In this document: positions 60,501-64,000 of the stretch, one piece after another
Position numbering within the stretch: the first letter of the stretch is position 1
Layout: each line of letters begins with the position of its first letter
DNA from: Trogon surrucura
Taxonomy: Eukaryota > Chordata > Aves > Trogoniformes > Trogonidae
NCBI GenBank assembly: GCA_020746105.1
Contig: CM036617.1
Span: 167,036,912-167,100,911 of the forward strand
DNA: 64,000 nucleotides
Reading direction: 5' to 3'
Program-made: the position numbers and the translations under genes
Notes under the pieces: generated by a model
Told to the model about the DNA's origin: nothing
The model's input: the letters and a program-made list of their open reading frames with translations, nothing else
Database searches by the model: none

Positions 60501-60630
60501 GTTTAACTTCAGTTGTCTTCAACAGCTCCTCTTTAACCTTATAGACAGCTTCAAGTTGCTGTCGATCACTTACTCTCATTGTTTTTCGAGCTTTAAAGAC
60601 TTTCTTCTGAGGTTCATCTGTGCTATCCAT
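9140..60630 (-). CDS. ATF7IP: ATF7IP (MCAF1) gene, full coding span of the canonical isoform
   Basis: ATF7IP is a nuclear cofactor that binds and stabilises the H3K9 methyltransferase SETDB1 and links it to MBD1 and SUMO-marked chromatin for heterochromatin formation and silencing. Fourteen coding exons can be joined: 60630-59577, 49248-49165, 46332-46187, 45115-44978, 43017-42952, 42265-42192, 41697-41609, 40302-39670, 38111-38044, 21757-21679, 16052-15885, 14839-14654, 11027-10915 and 9556-9140. All introns are GT-AG and all phases match. The sum is 3315 nt, or 1104 residues, against about 1270 in human; the difference lies mainly in the acidic first coding exon. Domain order as read: ARKT motif (K16), acidic region to about 380, bipartite NLS (384-402), coiled coil (about 405-496), S/T/P/Q-rich region (521-761), SUMO-interaction motif VIDLT (796-800), Pro-rich linker, FN3 (about 995-1100). 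Identification is by recognition of the family; splice sites are seen in the sequence; expression is inferred. Confidence 0.97.
9557..10914 (-). other. ATF7IP: ATF7IP intron 13 (before the FN3 exon)
   Basis: Spliced from donor GTGAGTAG to acceptor TTGCTCAG. It holds a poly-T run near 10129-10141. I see no repeat family or RNA gene in it. Confidence 0.8.
10915..11027 (-). CDS. ATF7IP: ATF7IP coding exon 13: linker before the FN3 domain
   Basis: A 113-bp exon, phase 1 in and phase 0 out (residues 929-966). The acceptor TTCTTCTAG precedes 11027 and the donor GTGAGTAG starts at 10914. It encodes [20 protein letters not shown] then [18 protein letters not shown], almost identical to the human segment. 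The open frame continues past the donor in both directions, but phase and homology fix the ends. Confidence 0.96.
11463..12380 (-). mobile_element. CR1 LINE, 3' part with end of ORF2
   Basis: The antisense of a CR1 3' region begins at 11463 with two TCATAGAA units and continues GGGGTTGGAAGTGACCTCTA. The minus frame at 12129-11512 encodes the C-terminal end of the CR1 ORF2 protein: [20 protein letters not shown], then [21 protein letters not shown] second frame at 12463-12059 continues upstream ([20 protein letters not shown]), so a frame break separates the two. It is a 5'-truncated, dead copy in the intron between exons 12 and 13, in the same orientation as ATF7IP. The 5' boundary is approximate. 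Confidence 0.95.
12380..14653 (-). other. ATF7IP: Remainder of ATF7IP intron 12
   Basis: AT-rich intron DNA. A short CR1 3'-end remnant on the minus strand lies at 12902-12955 (antisense GAAGGGACCTCTGGAGATCA). A poly-A run is at about 13845-13860. Nothing else was recognised. Confidence 0.6.
14654..14839 (-). CDS. ATF7IP: ATF7IP coding exon 12: Pro/Thr-rich linker
   Basis: A 186-bp exon, phase 1 at both ends (residues 867-928). The acceptor GTTTTTTCCAG precedes 14839 and the donor GTAAGTG starts at 14653. It encodes [20 protein letters not shown], then [20 protein letters not shown] and the end LRPVTPQAG, closely matching human ATF7IP. No separate fold is recognisable; it connects the SUMO-interaction motif to the FN3 domain. 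Confidence 0.96.
15155..15297. repeat. Purine-only 12-bp tandem repeat (AAAAAGAGAGAG)n
   Basis: About 140 bases of uninterrupted purine on the plus strand. The right half is a clean 12-bp repeat with about eight units; the left half is less regular GA. On the minus strand, the sense strand of ATF7IP, it is an all-pyrimidine tract lying between exon 11 and exon 12. Such mirror-like purine/pyrimidine tracts can form triplex DNA. Confidence 0.95.
15885..16052 (-). CDS. ATF7IP: ATF7IP coding exon 11: Pro/Gln-rich linker
   Basis: A 168-bp exon, phase 1 at both ends (residues 811-866). The acceptor TCTTTTATAG precedes 16052; the donor GTAAC at 15884 is weaker than its neighbours. It encodes a Pro-rich stretch with [14 protein letters not shown] and ends [17 protein letters not shown], matching human [13 protein letters not shown]. 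The exon is much more GC-rich than the introns around it. Confidence 0.95.
16784..16966 (-). mobile_element. tRNA-derived SINE with a CR1-like 3' tail
   Basis: Read on the minus strand, the element starts near 16966 with a tRNA-like head, GGTTATCTCACGTGGTTAGA, including an A-box-like segment (16957-16945). GGTGCTGGTAACACCAAGGT is the anticodon-arm part, and GGGTTCGATCCC is a perfect B box (16911-16902). The head most resembles tRNA-Ile. After a short middle part comes a CR1-type tail (GACAGGGAGGTTGGATTAAA, then GAGGTCCCTTCCAGCCTAGG and CATGATTCTC). AAGTT occurs at both edges (16779-16783 and 16968-16972) and is a candidate target-site duplication. Mutations in the head make a working tRNA unlikely. 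Confidence 0.85.
20270..20760 (-). mobile_element. Old, degraded CR1 LINE fragment
   Basis: Antisense CR1 ORF2 remnants: TTGGACCCTCTCCAGTGCTA, then GGAGCCAAAACTGGACACCT and TTGAGGTGTGGTCCCACCAG. These correspond to the end of the CR1 reverse transcriptase frame, in minus orientation. It is far more diverged than the copy at 11463 and has no long frame. Boundaries are approximate. Confidence 0.6.
21679..21757 (-). CDS. ATF7IP: ATF7IP coding exon 10: SUMO-interaction motif
   Basis: A 79-bp exon, phase 0 in and phase 1 out (residues 785-810). The acceptor TTGTCTTTCAG precedes 21757 and the donor GTACGTGA starts at 21678. It encodes [20 protein letters not shown] then DDGSSQ. VIDLT followed by acidic residues is a classic SUMO-interaction motif, by which MCAF1 binds SUMO-modified MBD1 and other SUMO-marked chromatin proteins. 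The segment is collinear with human GSDSSGVIDLTMDDEE. It would be left out of a transcript ending at the Crypton exon. Confidence 0.96.
22103..22200 (-). mobile_element. CR1 LINE 3'-end fragment
   Basis: Antisense CR1 3' end: GAATCATTTAGGTTGGAAAA, then GACCTTTAAGATCATCGAGT. About 100 bases remain, 350 bases on the 5' side of the SUMO-interaction exon in the sense of the gene. Confidence 0.85.
26005..26056 (+). repeat. 18-bp tandem repeat, three units
   Basis: Unit TTAGTTTAGACTTTTCTC at 26005-26022 and 26023-26040, and 16 bases of a third at 26041-26056. The units are identical, so the amplification is recent. Confidence 0.95.
34914..34919 (-). terminator. Candidate poly(A) signal for the Crypton-derived exon
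   Basis: ATTAAA on the minus strand, about 230 bases beyond the stop codon of the Crypton frame. A canonical AATAAA lies further on at 33906-33901 and would give a 3' UTR of about 1.25 kb. Either could end a short ATF7IP transcript inside the intron. Which one is used, if any, cannot be told from sequence alone. Confidence 0.35.
35151..36680 (-). CDS. Crypton-derived tyrosine recombinase domain; probable alternative terminal exon of ATF7IP
   Basis: An uninterrupted frame of 509 codons. A long middle part (roughly genomic 36450-35490) has the look of the DUF3504/Crypton tyrosine recombinase fold: a helical core-binding segment with [20 protein letters not shown], a box-I-like RGREILRDL, a basic RYPGKGKNG turn, then [16 protein letters not shown] and [13 protein letters not shown]. 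His (35651-35649) and Arg (35642-35640) form HxxR; a second His (35573-35571) lies nine residues before Tyr (35546-35544), the spacing normal for tyrosine recombinases. The frame is open for 12 codons above the acceptor but has no ATG there; the first ATG is 15 codons inside the exon. CATTTCACAG at 36690-36681 is an acceptor giving phase 0, as exon 9 requires. Stop TGA is at 35151-35153. Known vertebrate Crypton-derived genes include ZMYM2/3/4, QRICH1, KCTD1 and KIAA1958. A separate gene starting at the internal ATG is the alternative. Confidence 0.8.
   Translation of the reverse strand, partial: LSDQKVVRCVPYTCGMFDGTTLINCFKKQLKQEATSSENREAVEAAQPNFNFPEDVLFGLEEEEEDAKSIKNTHKQTGWAANLLKQWLAKNGKDPSFELVPVSELNDILREFYYTIRNHDGNTYSVASYKSMRAGLNRHLKMPPYNRQICLMKDKEFASANMVFVSVLKMLRMQGKDETHHHPPISAEDLRKIKQSGVLGLHSPLALVNKVWFDLQLHFAKRGREILRDLAPDAFVVEKDKNGRRYAMFRYPGKGKNGEDPHKMGKMYDMPGDPNCPVFSLELYLSKLPPEPPAFYLHPLKLTSEQMQEQPVWYKREPMGVNYLGTMMPRISVAARLSQRYTNHSLRTTTIQLLCEAGLGPREIMAVTGHRSESAIRHYWGAAEVRYRAWSDIMDNNASSYLYSKIPKEVMKESLSSASTSSINHVALEKNRVLFPTKSVVPPDANAVTLVPEGHPALNSRSPVLLNHSSSKVFLPKNVASGNLTANPLRGCYNEPVFIKRVIKQEPMT
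36681..38043 (-). other. ATF7IP: Intron between ATF7IP exon 9 and the Crypton exon
   Basis: About 1.36 kb from donor GTAGGT at 38043 to acceptor CATTTCACAG at 36690-36681. Near the acceptor there is a modest pyrimidine tract (CCTGCTTTTTGTTAC) about 45-60 bases upstream and a TTAAT possible branch site. No repeat was recognised. In the canonical transcript this is simply part of intron 9. Confidence 0.6.
38044..38111 (-). CDS. ATF7IP: ATF7IP coding exon 9: short linker and branch point between two C-terminal ends
   Basis: A 68-bp exon, phase 1 in and phase 0 out (residues 762-784). The acceptor GACCCCTCAG precedes 38111 and the donor GTAGGT starts at 38043. It encodes [20 protein letters not shown] then TAQ, matching the human ENQTNKTIDASVSKKAADST region. 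It ends cleanly after CAG in phase 0. This lets it join two different downstream exons in frame: the canonical SUMO-interaction exon at 21757 or the Crypton-derived exon at 36680. It is therefore the candidate decision point between two ATF7IP isoforms. Confidence 0.9.
38112..39669 (-). other. ATF7IP: ATF7IP intron 8
   Basis: AT-rich intron DNA. No repeat family, RNA gene or conserved segment was recognised. Confidence 0.6.
39670..40302 (-). CDS. ATF7IP: ATF7IP coding exon 8: Ser/Thr/Pro/Gln-rich central region
   Basis: A 633-bp exon, phase 1 at both ends (residues 551-761). The acceptor is GTACTGCCAG just above 40302, preceded by a run of about 20 T on the minus strand; the donor is GTAAGT at 39669-39664. 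The product is rich in Ser, Thr, Pro, Val and Gln and contains [20 protein letters not shown] and [10 protein letters not shown]-like segments (here [10 protein letters not shown]) that are nearly identical to human. This low-complexity part has been linked in the family to binding transcription factors and general transcription machinery; that is family knowledge and no fold can be read from it. The open frame extends a few codons beyond both splice sites into intron. Confidence 0.97.
40320..40339 (-). repeat. ATF7IP: T20 run in the polypyrimidine tract of the exon 8 acceptor
   Basis: A run of about 20 A on the plus strand, so 20 T on the gene strand, ending about 17 bases before the AG of exon 8. 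It serves as the pyrimidine tract and, as a mononucleotide run, is prone to length changes. Confidence 0.8.
40395..40600 (+). mobile_element. CR1 LINE 3'-end fragment
   Basis: Plus-orientation CR1 3' end: ATTGGAACAGGTTCTCTGGA, then GGTGTCCCTGCCCATGGCAG and the terminal TATCATTCTATGAA. It lies about 100 bases upstream of exon 8 in the sense of the gene, opposite in orientation to ATF7IP. Confidence 0.9.
41609..41697 (-). CDS. ATF7IP: ATF7IP coding exon 7: linker with RNAGTVRQ motif
   Basis: An 89-bp exon, phase 2 in and phase 1 out (residues 521-550). The acceptor TTCTGTAG precedes 41697 and the donor GTAAGAAA starts at 41608. It encodes [20 protein letters not shown] then [10 protein letters not shown], collinear with the human segment [14 protein letters not shown]. 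The phase at each side matches its neighbours. Confidence 0.95.
42192..42265 (-). CDS. ATF7IP: ATF7IP coding exon 6: Pro/Ser/Ala/Asn linker
   Basis: A 74-bp exon, phase 0 in and phase 2 out (residues 497-520). The acceptor CCATTTTAG precedes 42265 and the donor GTAAGC starts at 42191. It encodes [20 protein letters not shown] followed by SAPYR. The VSPGK core matches the human linker, while the Asn/Ser-rich rest is diverged. It is too short to show as an open frame. Confidence 0.93.
42952..43017 (-). CDS. ATF7IP: ATF7IP coding exon 5: end of the coiled coil
   Basis: A 66-bp exon of 22 codons, phase 0 at both ends (residues 475-496). It has a GTTTAG acceptor and a GTAAGAAC donor. It encodes [20 protein letters not shown] plus QE, continuing the helical SETDB1-binding segment. 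Conservation with human ATF7IP is near complete, apart from Gly for Glu in KRFGAA. As an in-frame exon it could be skipped without frameshift, but this would break the coiled coil. Confidence 0.95.
43140..43343 (+). mobile_element. CR1 LINE 3'-end fragment
   Basis: A clear plus-strand CR1 end: GAACAGGCTGCCCAGGGAAG, then CCTGGAGGTGTTCAAAACAC, GGTCTTTTCCAACCTTAATG and a terminal ATTCTATGATTC. It sits about 120 bases upstream of exon 5 in the sense of the gene. Confidence 0.95.
43344..44977 (-). other. ATF7IP: Remainder of ATF7IP intron 4
   Basis: AT-rich intron DNA with a poly-T run near 43843-43858. Nothing else was recognised. Confidence 0.6.
44978..45115 (-). CDS. ATF7IP: ATF7IP coding exon 4: coiled-coil core of the SETDB1-binding region
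   Basis: A 138-bp exon of 46 codons, phase 0 at both ends (residues 429-474). The acceptor TTTTACAG precedes 45115 and the donor GTGAGTG starts at 44977. It encodes [20 protein letters not shown], then [20 protein letters not shown] and VLTELK, with a clear heptad pattern of Leu, Ile and Val. In the family this helical segment forms part of the SETDB1-binding region. It is one of the best-conserved pieces of the gene and anchors the identification. Confidence 0.96.
45116..46186 (-). other. ATF7IP: ATF7IP intron 3
   Basis: AT-rich intron DNA of 1.07 kb between exons 3 and 4, with no repeat or RNA gene recognised. Confidence 0.6.
46187..46332 (-). CDS. ATF7IP: ATF7IP coding exon 3: bipartite NLS and start of the SETDB1-binding region
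   Basis: A 146-bp exon, entering in phase 1 and leaving in phase 0 (residues 380-428). The acceptor TTGTTTCAG precedes 46332; the donor GTAGAA is at 46186-46181. It encodes [20 protein letters not shown], two basic clusters that form a bipartite nuclear localisation signal, followed by [19 protein letters not shown] and DQKIQQ. This is close to identical to the human segment that directs ATF7IP, and with it SETDB1, to the nucleus. The open frame runs on past the donor into intron sequence; the human protein and the good donor show that the exon ends at CAG. Confidence 0.95.
46828..46945 (-). mobile_element. CR1 LINE 3'-end fragment
   Basis: Antisense CR1 end: GTTAGGGGTTGGAAGGGACC, then CCCTGCCAGAGCAGGATCAC. 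It is cut off where a second CR1 copy begins with its own 3' end (TATAGAATCACAGAATGG) at about 46957, so two separate insertions lie side by side. Confidence 0.9.
46957..49110 (-). mobile_element. CR1 LINE, about 2.15 kb, with broken ORF2
   Basis: A long minus-orientation CR1 copy. The minus frames 47380-46982 ([20 protein letters not shown]), 47894-47700 ([20 protein letters not shown], with the FADDTKL form of the reverse transcriptase active-site region) and 48051-47782 ([20 protein letters not shown]) are successive pieces of the CR1 reverse transcriptase, separated by frame breaks. The upper part (48100-49110) is ORF2 upstream of the core reverse transcriptase, including endonuclease-linker sequence. 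Its 5' end lies only about 55 bases from the donor of exon 2. It is not a working element. Confidence 0.95.
49165..49248 (-). CDS. ATF7IP: ATF7IP coding exon 2: short Glu/Lys-rich exon
   Basis: An 84-bp exon of 28 codons, phase 1 at both ends, so it could be skipped without a frameshift. The acceptor is TTCTGTTTCTAG at 49260-49249 and the donor is GTATGT at 49164-49159. The translation is almost entirely Glu, Lys and Asp (begins [14 protein letters not shown], ends KEEEKHAER). It lies between the acidic N-terminal region and the nuclear localisation signal, and is too short to stand out as an open frame. Its position and phase match the equivalent part of human ATF7IP, where the sequence is also acidic but poorly conserved. 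A 2.1-kb CR1 copy begins only about 55 bases beyond its donor. Confidence 0.9.
51030..51095 (-). mobile_element. CR1 LINE 3'-end fragment
   Basis: Antisense CR1 end, ATAGAATCATTTAGGTTGGA then CCTTAAGATCATCAAG. Very short. Confidence 0.75.
51930..52180 (+). mobile_element. CR1 LINE fragment, degraded
   Basis: Plus-orientation CR1 sequence from the end of ORF2: CCTCTACAAGAGGCTGAGGG, then AGCTGGGTTTTTTCACCATG and GAGAAGACAAATCTTAACAG. Boundaries are approximate. Confidence 0.7.
53340..55850 (+). mobile_element. Long CR1 LINE, plus orientation, split by a nested CR1
   Basis: The left part (53340-53754) is the end of the CR1 endonuclease domain: its plus frame at 53597 encodes [20 protein letters not shown]. 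The right part (about 54000 on) resumes collinearly with GAGAGCTGGTTGTTCTTCAA and continues through the reverse transcriptase (GATGTCCCCAAGAGTGCTGA; GCAAGGTCCTGCATCTGGGA) to a 3' end near 55850. Many stops and frameshifts make it dead. The interruption at 53755-53990 is a separate CR1 in the other direction. Confidence 0.85.
53755..53990 (-). mobile_element. CR1 LINE 3' end nested in another CR1
   Basis: Antisense CR1 end: AGATCATCGAGTCCAACCTT, then CTCAGTAAAGAAATTCTTCC. The minus frame at 54022-53795 ends [20 protein letters not shown], the C-terminus of CR1 ORF2. It interrupts an older plus-strand CR1, giving the order of insertion. Confidence 0.9.
57678..58035 (+). mobile_element. Solo LTR of an avian ERVL-like retrovirus
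   Basis: A 358-bp element beginning TGTACTGGGTTCAGCTAGGA and ending GAACCACAACA, flanked on both sides by the exact 5-bp target duplication CCATC (57673-57677 and 58036-58040). It contains ATTAAA near 57873. No internal viral sequence is present, so it is a solo LTR left by recombination. It lies in intron 1 of ATF7IP in the opposite orientation. It shares its start, its middle (TTATCTCAATCCCACGAG) and its end region with the LTR at 58295, but is about 130 bp shorter. Confidence 0.92.
58295..58784 (+). mobile_element. Second solo LTR of the same family
   Basis: A 490-bp element beginning CGCACTGGGTTCATCTAGGA (first base changed from T to C) and ending CAGCTTGAATCA, flanked by the 5-bp duplication ATTAC (58290-58294 and 58785-58789). 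It shares sequence with the LTR 260 bases to its left in the same orientation. The different target duplications show that the two are separate insertions, not the two ends of one provirus. No viral gene is present. Confidence 0.92.
59577..60630 (-). CDS. ATF7IP: ATF7IP coding exon 1: start codon, ARKT motif and acidic region
   Basis: Encodes residues 1-351 and ends in phase 1. The start is the ATG at 60630-60628, in the context AAGATGG, seven bases inside the exon: a T-rich tract and AG acceptor put the exon boundary at 60637, so the true 5' UTR exon lies further upstream. The donor GTAAGA is at 59576-59571. The N-terminus contains KKVFKARKT, so Lys16 sits in an ARKT context like the histone H3 tail. 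In mammals this lysine is methylated by G9a/GLP and bound by MPP8. The rest is acidic and Ser-rich and low in order. A block near the 3' end ([18 protein letters not shown]) is strongly conserved with human, which supports this as the homologous exon. The middle is shorter than in human, where this exon holds long Gly/Asp/Pro-rich near-repeats. Confidence 0.97.
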
Positions 60631-61176
60631 CTTGACCCTTAAAACGAAATAAAAAAAAAAAATCAGAAAGATTTAGCAATTACAATTTATCATCTTATTA
60701 CAATGTTGCTAAGAAAGAAACATGCTTTTAGCACATTTTAAGCGAACTGTTTTAACTGCATCGACAAAAACACCTGACAACACACTAAAATTTTGCTTGT
60801 CCTCAGAAAAAGTGTATACGAGTTTCTACATATGTTGCACAAACACACACGTGTAAAGATCACTGAGAGCACACCGTAACATCATGTAGTAATATTCTGA
60901 CTACACACTGTAGACCAGTCGTGTCGGAGTATTGTCACAGCAAAGCCACATAACGAGGTTTTCGAGCTAGAAACAGATATTGTACTAACGTAAGAGCCAG
61001 CAGTCTCCGTCCTCATAAAATAGTAAAGAGCTATTCTTGGTCTATCAGTTTACATTTATTCTATCTTTTTAAATTACGGAATTTCACAAGTTTCAAACAG
61101 AATTAACAACTGGTGTAAATTACAAGATTTTGATTATCAAGTGACAACTAAGTAAACTCAATATACTGAAAGAATT

Positions 61177-61245
61177 TCTGATTTTTTTTCTTCTGCATGT
61201 TTTTTCTTCTGCATGAATTTCTGATTTTTTTTTTTCTTCTGCATG
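61177..61245 (+). repeat. Short local duplication with TTTTCTTCTGCATG motif
   Basis: TTCTGATTTTTTTTCTTCTG followed by a second TTTTTTCTTCTGCATGA and a third similar copy. Three TTCTTCTGCATG units occur within 70 bases. Confidence 0.8.
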
Positions 61246-62479
61246 GATAAAAGACCTTCATCTTTCCTATTTATACAATGGTTAACTGAACTTGGGTTTT
61301 TAGGGCATTTTGATTCTACTTGCAATATCTTAAGACCGTTTGTGTTCATAAAAACAACAGGTTTTGTGGCTTCTTTAATAAAAACACTCCACCTCTTTCA
61401 AGGAGAACTCATGTTTTAGCCCTCCATATCATTTTATTCATTCCATCCATCCATGTAAACGTTCAGAAAACTAAGAACATTAATATATAAGTAGGAAAAA
61501 TAATGTTAAATGATCTACTTTATTGATTTGATAAATAGAGTTAAATCCATCATTACCCAGGAAATTAAAATAATTTTGTTGGAACAGAACACCATCTTAT
61601 TTCATTTGTTTCCATCAAACAAACAAAACCCACAGGGGTTTTTAAACTGTATTTTTTCCTCCCAGGTGTTCTTGTTGTAGGACCCATTTTTAAAGGAACA
61701 GATATGGTAATATTGTTCAGAAGCTAAAAGCAATTAAGGAATTTGTTACATCCTAAATGAAACTCAGCAACTAAGATCTTCAATCAGCTGTTCCTAATCA
61801 ATTTAGTTCTACATCATCCTGAGTTACTCCTATCGAGGGTATGGCTTTTCTTAAGCTCTCAAAACATGCTAAAATTCATTTGGGTAACAGTAGTTGAAAG
61901 ATATCATAGGAAGTAGAAAAAAAGAAAATAAATCAGACAGTTACGTCTACATGAATTTTATTTTTTCCACAAGCATCAGGTAAGCAAGAACCACTCGTGC
62001 AACAGAATTACGACACACAAGACCCAGTTTAAGTATTTATTACAGTTCATTTTGCATCTTCCCCCAAACCACTTTTTTTTCACAGAGCTGAGAAATTCAT
62101 TGATAAACTGCATTTTGCCTTGTCAGGTGGGGTATAAAAATTTTCTTGGTTTTCCGATTAAGAAAACAATACAGGACTATGGTTAACACTAGCTTGGATC
62201 AGCGACGATTTTGTATAACCAAGTCATAAAATCCACAAAACAGAGATTTTACAGCCTCTAAGTAATAGCTTGGCTCCACCCTTTGTAATCAACCTTTTCT
62301 ATGAGTTTTATTTAGGGAGTCCTAAGACTGCCCTTTAGCCTTCCCTTCAGCAGAATTAAGTTGTCAACGTCCCTCAGCATCTTATCGCAGGTCACGTGCG
62401 TTAGGCTCCTATCATCTTGGCAGTACTCTGCTGGATTCTTACTAGTTTACTTGGAGCAGTTTGTTTATGAAGGAAATTA

Positions 62480-63370
62480 TTTAACATTTATGCGTTGCCT
62501 AACTGGAATATTCTACGGGCAAGTATACAGGCAGCAGAAGCAGGGACAGGTATCCTGGGTAAAGCATAGGGACACTGCCTGACTGCATAGGGATGGGCTA
62601 AGGAAAGCCAAGGCACAGCTGGAGGTGAACTAGGCAAGGGGTGCAAGAATAACAAGAAAGGCATCTACAGGTGTGTCAGCCAGAAAAGGGAGGTCAAAGA
62701 AAGCGCACCCCCACAACGAGCAAAACCGGCACAACTGGTAACAACACACAAGAAGTAGGCTGAGGTACTCAACAACTTTTCTACCTCAGTCTTCACTGGG
62801 AACCTCTCTTCCCACACCTCTTGAGGGAATGGACCAAAACCCAGTGACCAGGGGAGCAAAGTTCCTCCCGCTGTAAGAGAAGATCAGGTTTGGGACCACC
62901 TGAGGAACCTGAATATACTAAGTCTATGGGACCTGATGAGATGCATCCCTAAGACCTGAGGGTATTGGCTGATATAGTTGTCCAGCCAGTCTCCATGACA
63001 TCTGCGAAGTCACAGGAATCAGAGGAAGTCCCCGGCCACTGAAAAAGGGAAACATTACATCCATTCTTAAAAATAACAGGAAGGAGGACTCTGGGAACCA
63101 CCAACTTGTCAGCCTCACCTCTGTGCCTGGGGAAATCATGGAACAGTTGCTGCCAAAGGTTTTGCTAAGGCACATGGAGGACAGGGAGGTACTTCGAGAC
63201 AGCCAGCATGGTTATACCAAAGGCGAGCCCTGCCTGACCAATCCAGTGTTAACCGATAAAATGCGAACTTCAGGTGAGCTGTCAACGTCCTGCCACGGCA
63301 GTCTACCACCCAAATACAGTATCTTCCTATTCCTCCAGACACAAATGCATTTAACTCAGTAATTCTAGCC
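62480..63370 (+). mobile_element. CR1 LINE fragment, plus orientation
   Basis: Plus-orientation CR1 ORF2 remnant covering the stretch before and at the start of the reverse transcriptase: GTAAAGCATAGGGACACTGC, then CTCAACAACTTTTCTACCTC, GGGACCTGATGAGATGCATC and AGACAGCCAGCATGGTTATA. The plus frame at 63123 reads [20 protein letters not shown], a typical CR1 reverse transcriptase segment. It has many breaks. Confidence 0.88.
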
Positions 63371-63635
63371 CTGAAGTTAGAAGCATATAAAAACCTTTAG
63401 CATTTCAGAAGTGTGCGTGCAGTCTTTGAAAGAACAACCCTTCTTTCTTCCTAAGAACTCAGAATGTAAAGCATATTTTTTCACACTACAAAAGCATGTA
63501 TCAGTCTGTCACATAAGAGAGTACCAATCATCACACTCACATTCCATGCATATAATCCCCTTCAACCAACACGCATGCTCTTACAGATGTCCACCTGTGG
63601 TAGACATCTGGTTGGTTTAACCCCATCTAGCTGGC

Positions 63636-64000
63636 TGGTTTAACCCCAGCCAGCAATTAAATACCACGGAGCCGCTCACTCACTCTTCCCCTTTCCCAGT
63701 GGGATGAGGAGCAGAATTGGGAAAATAAAGTAAAACTTGTGGCTTGAGGTAAGAATAGTTTAATAACCAAACTAAACTACAACAACAACAGTAATAAAAT
63801 ATTATAATAGTAGTAACAAAAAGGAATATAATGAAAAGAAGGGAGAAATAAAACCCAAGGAAAGAACACAATACAATTGCTCACCACCCACTGACCGATG
63901 CCTGACCAGCAATCTGCAACCCCTAACCAATTCCTCCCAGTTTATATACTGAGTATCCCATTCTATGGTACGGAATATCCCCTGGGCTAGTTCAGGTCAG
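63636..64000 (-). mobile_element. LTR of ERVL-like family, truncated by window edge
   Basis: The antisense of an LTR: it begins TGGTTTAACCCCAGCCAGCA and contains CCTTTCCCAGTGGGATGAGG. Its minus-strand sequence GATTCTGCTCCTCATCCCAC resembles the corresponding part of the LTR at 58295, so it is the same broad family. It runs off the window, so whether it is a solo LTR or the end of a provirus cannot be seen. Confidence 0.75.

Larger units (their letters stand above)
60638..64000 (-). other. ATF7IP: ATF7IP 5' intron (upstream of the first coding exon)
   Basis: Intron DNA between the first coding exon and an unseen 5' UTR exon beyond the window. It includes a local tandem duplication at 61177-61245 (unit containing TTTTCTTCTGCATG), a CR1 copy at 62480-63370 and a truncated LTR at the edge. 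I see no promoter or CpG-rich start region, so the gene start lies further right. Confidence 0.6.

Overview
This is a stretch of vertebrate nuclear DNA, most likely from a bird. It has one large, intron-rich gene on the minus strand. Its introns carry many CR1 LINE fragments with the (ATTCTATG)n 3' end typical of avian CR1, solo LTRs of an avian ERVL-like family, and a tRNA-headed SINE with a CR1-like tail. The species cannot be fixed from the sequence.

Nearly all coding content belongs to ATF7IP (MCAF1/AM), the chromatin cofactor that partners SETDB1 and MBD1. Fourteen coding exons were placed by matching splice sites, reading phase and protein similarity, from the start codon at 60630 down to the stop at 9140. 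They join without a phase conflict into a 3315-nt reading frame (1104 codons plus stop). In order they encode: a histone-like N-terminal methylation motif and a long acidic region; a bipartite NLS and the coiled-coil SETDB1-binding region; a Ser/Thr/Pro/Gln-rich region; a SUMO-interaction motif; Pro-rich linkers; and a C-terminal fibronectin type III domain. The non-coding 5' exon and promoter lie beyond the right edge of the window.

The most interesting element is an intact 509-codon open frame at 35151-36680, on the same strand, inside the 16-kb intron before the SUMO-interaction exon. It encodes a Crypton-type (DUF3504-like) tyrosine recombinase domain with HxxR, H and Y residues in register. 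The frame has no start codon at its 5' end. It does have a splice acceptor whose phase (0) fits the preceding ATF7IP exon exactly. The simplest reading is an alternative terminal exon giving an ATF7IP-Crypton fusion of about 1293 residues, in which the recombinase domain replaces the SUMO-interaction motif and the FN3 domain.

Layout from left to right: 1-4265, GC-richer intergenic DNA with no recognised gene; 4266-9139, probable ATF7IP 3' UTR with several possible poly(A) signals; 9140-21757, the C-terminal exons; 21758-38043, a long repeat-poor intron region holding the Crypton exon; 38044-49248, central exons with CR1 copies; 49249-59576, a large intron holding nested CR1s and two neighbouring solo LTRs; 59577-60637, the first coding exon; 60638-64000, intron DNA with another CR1 and a truncated LTR at the edge.
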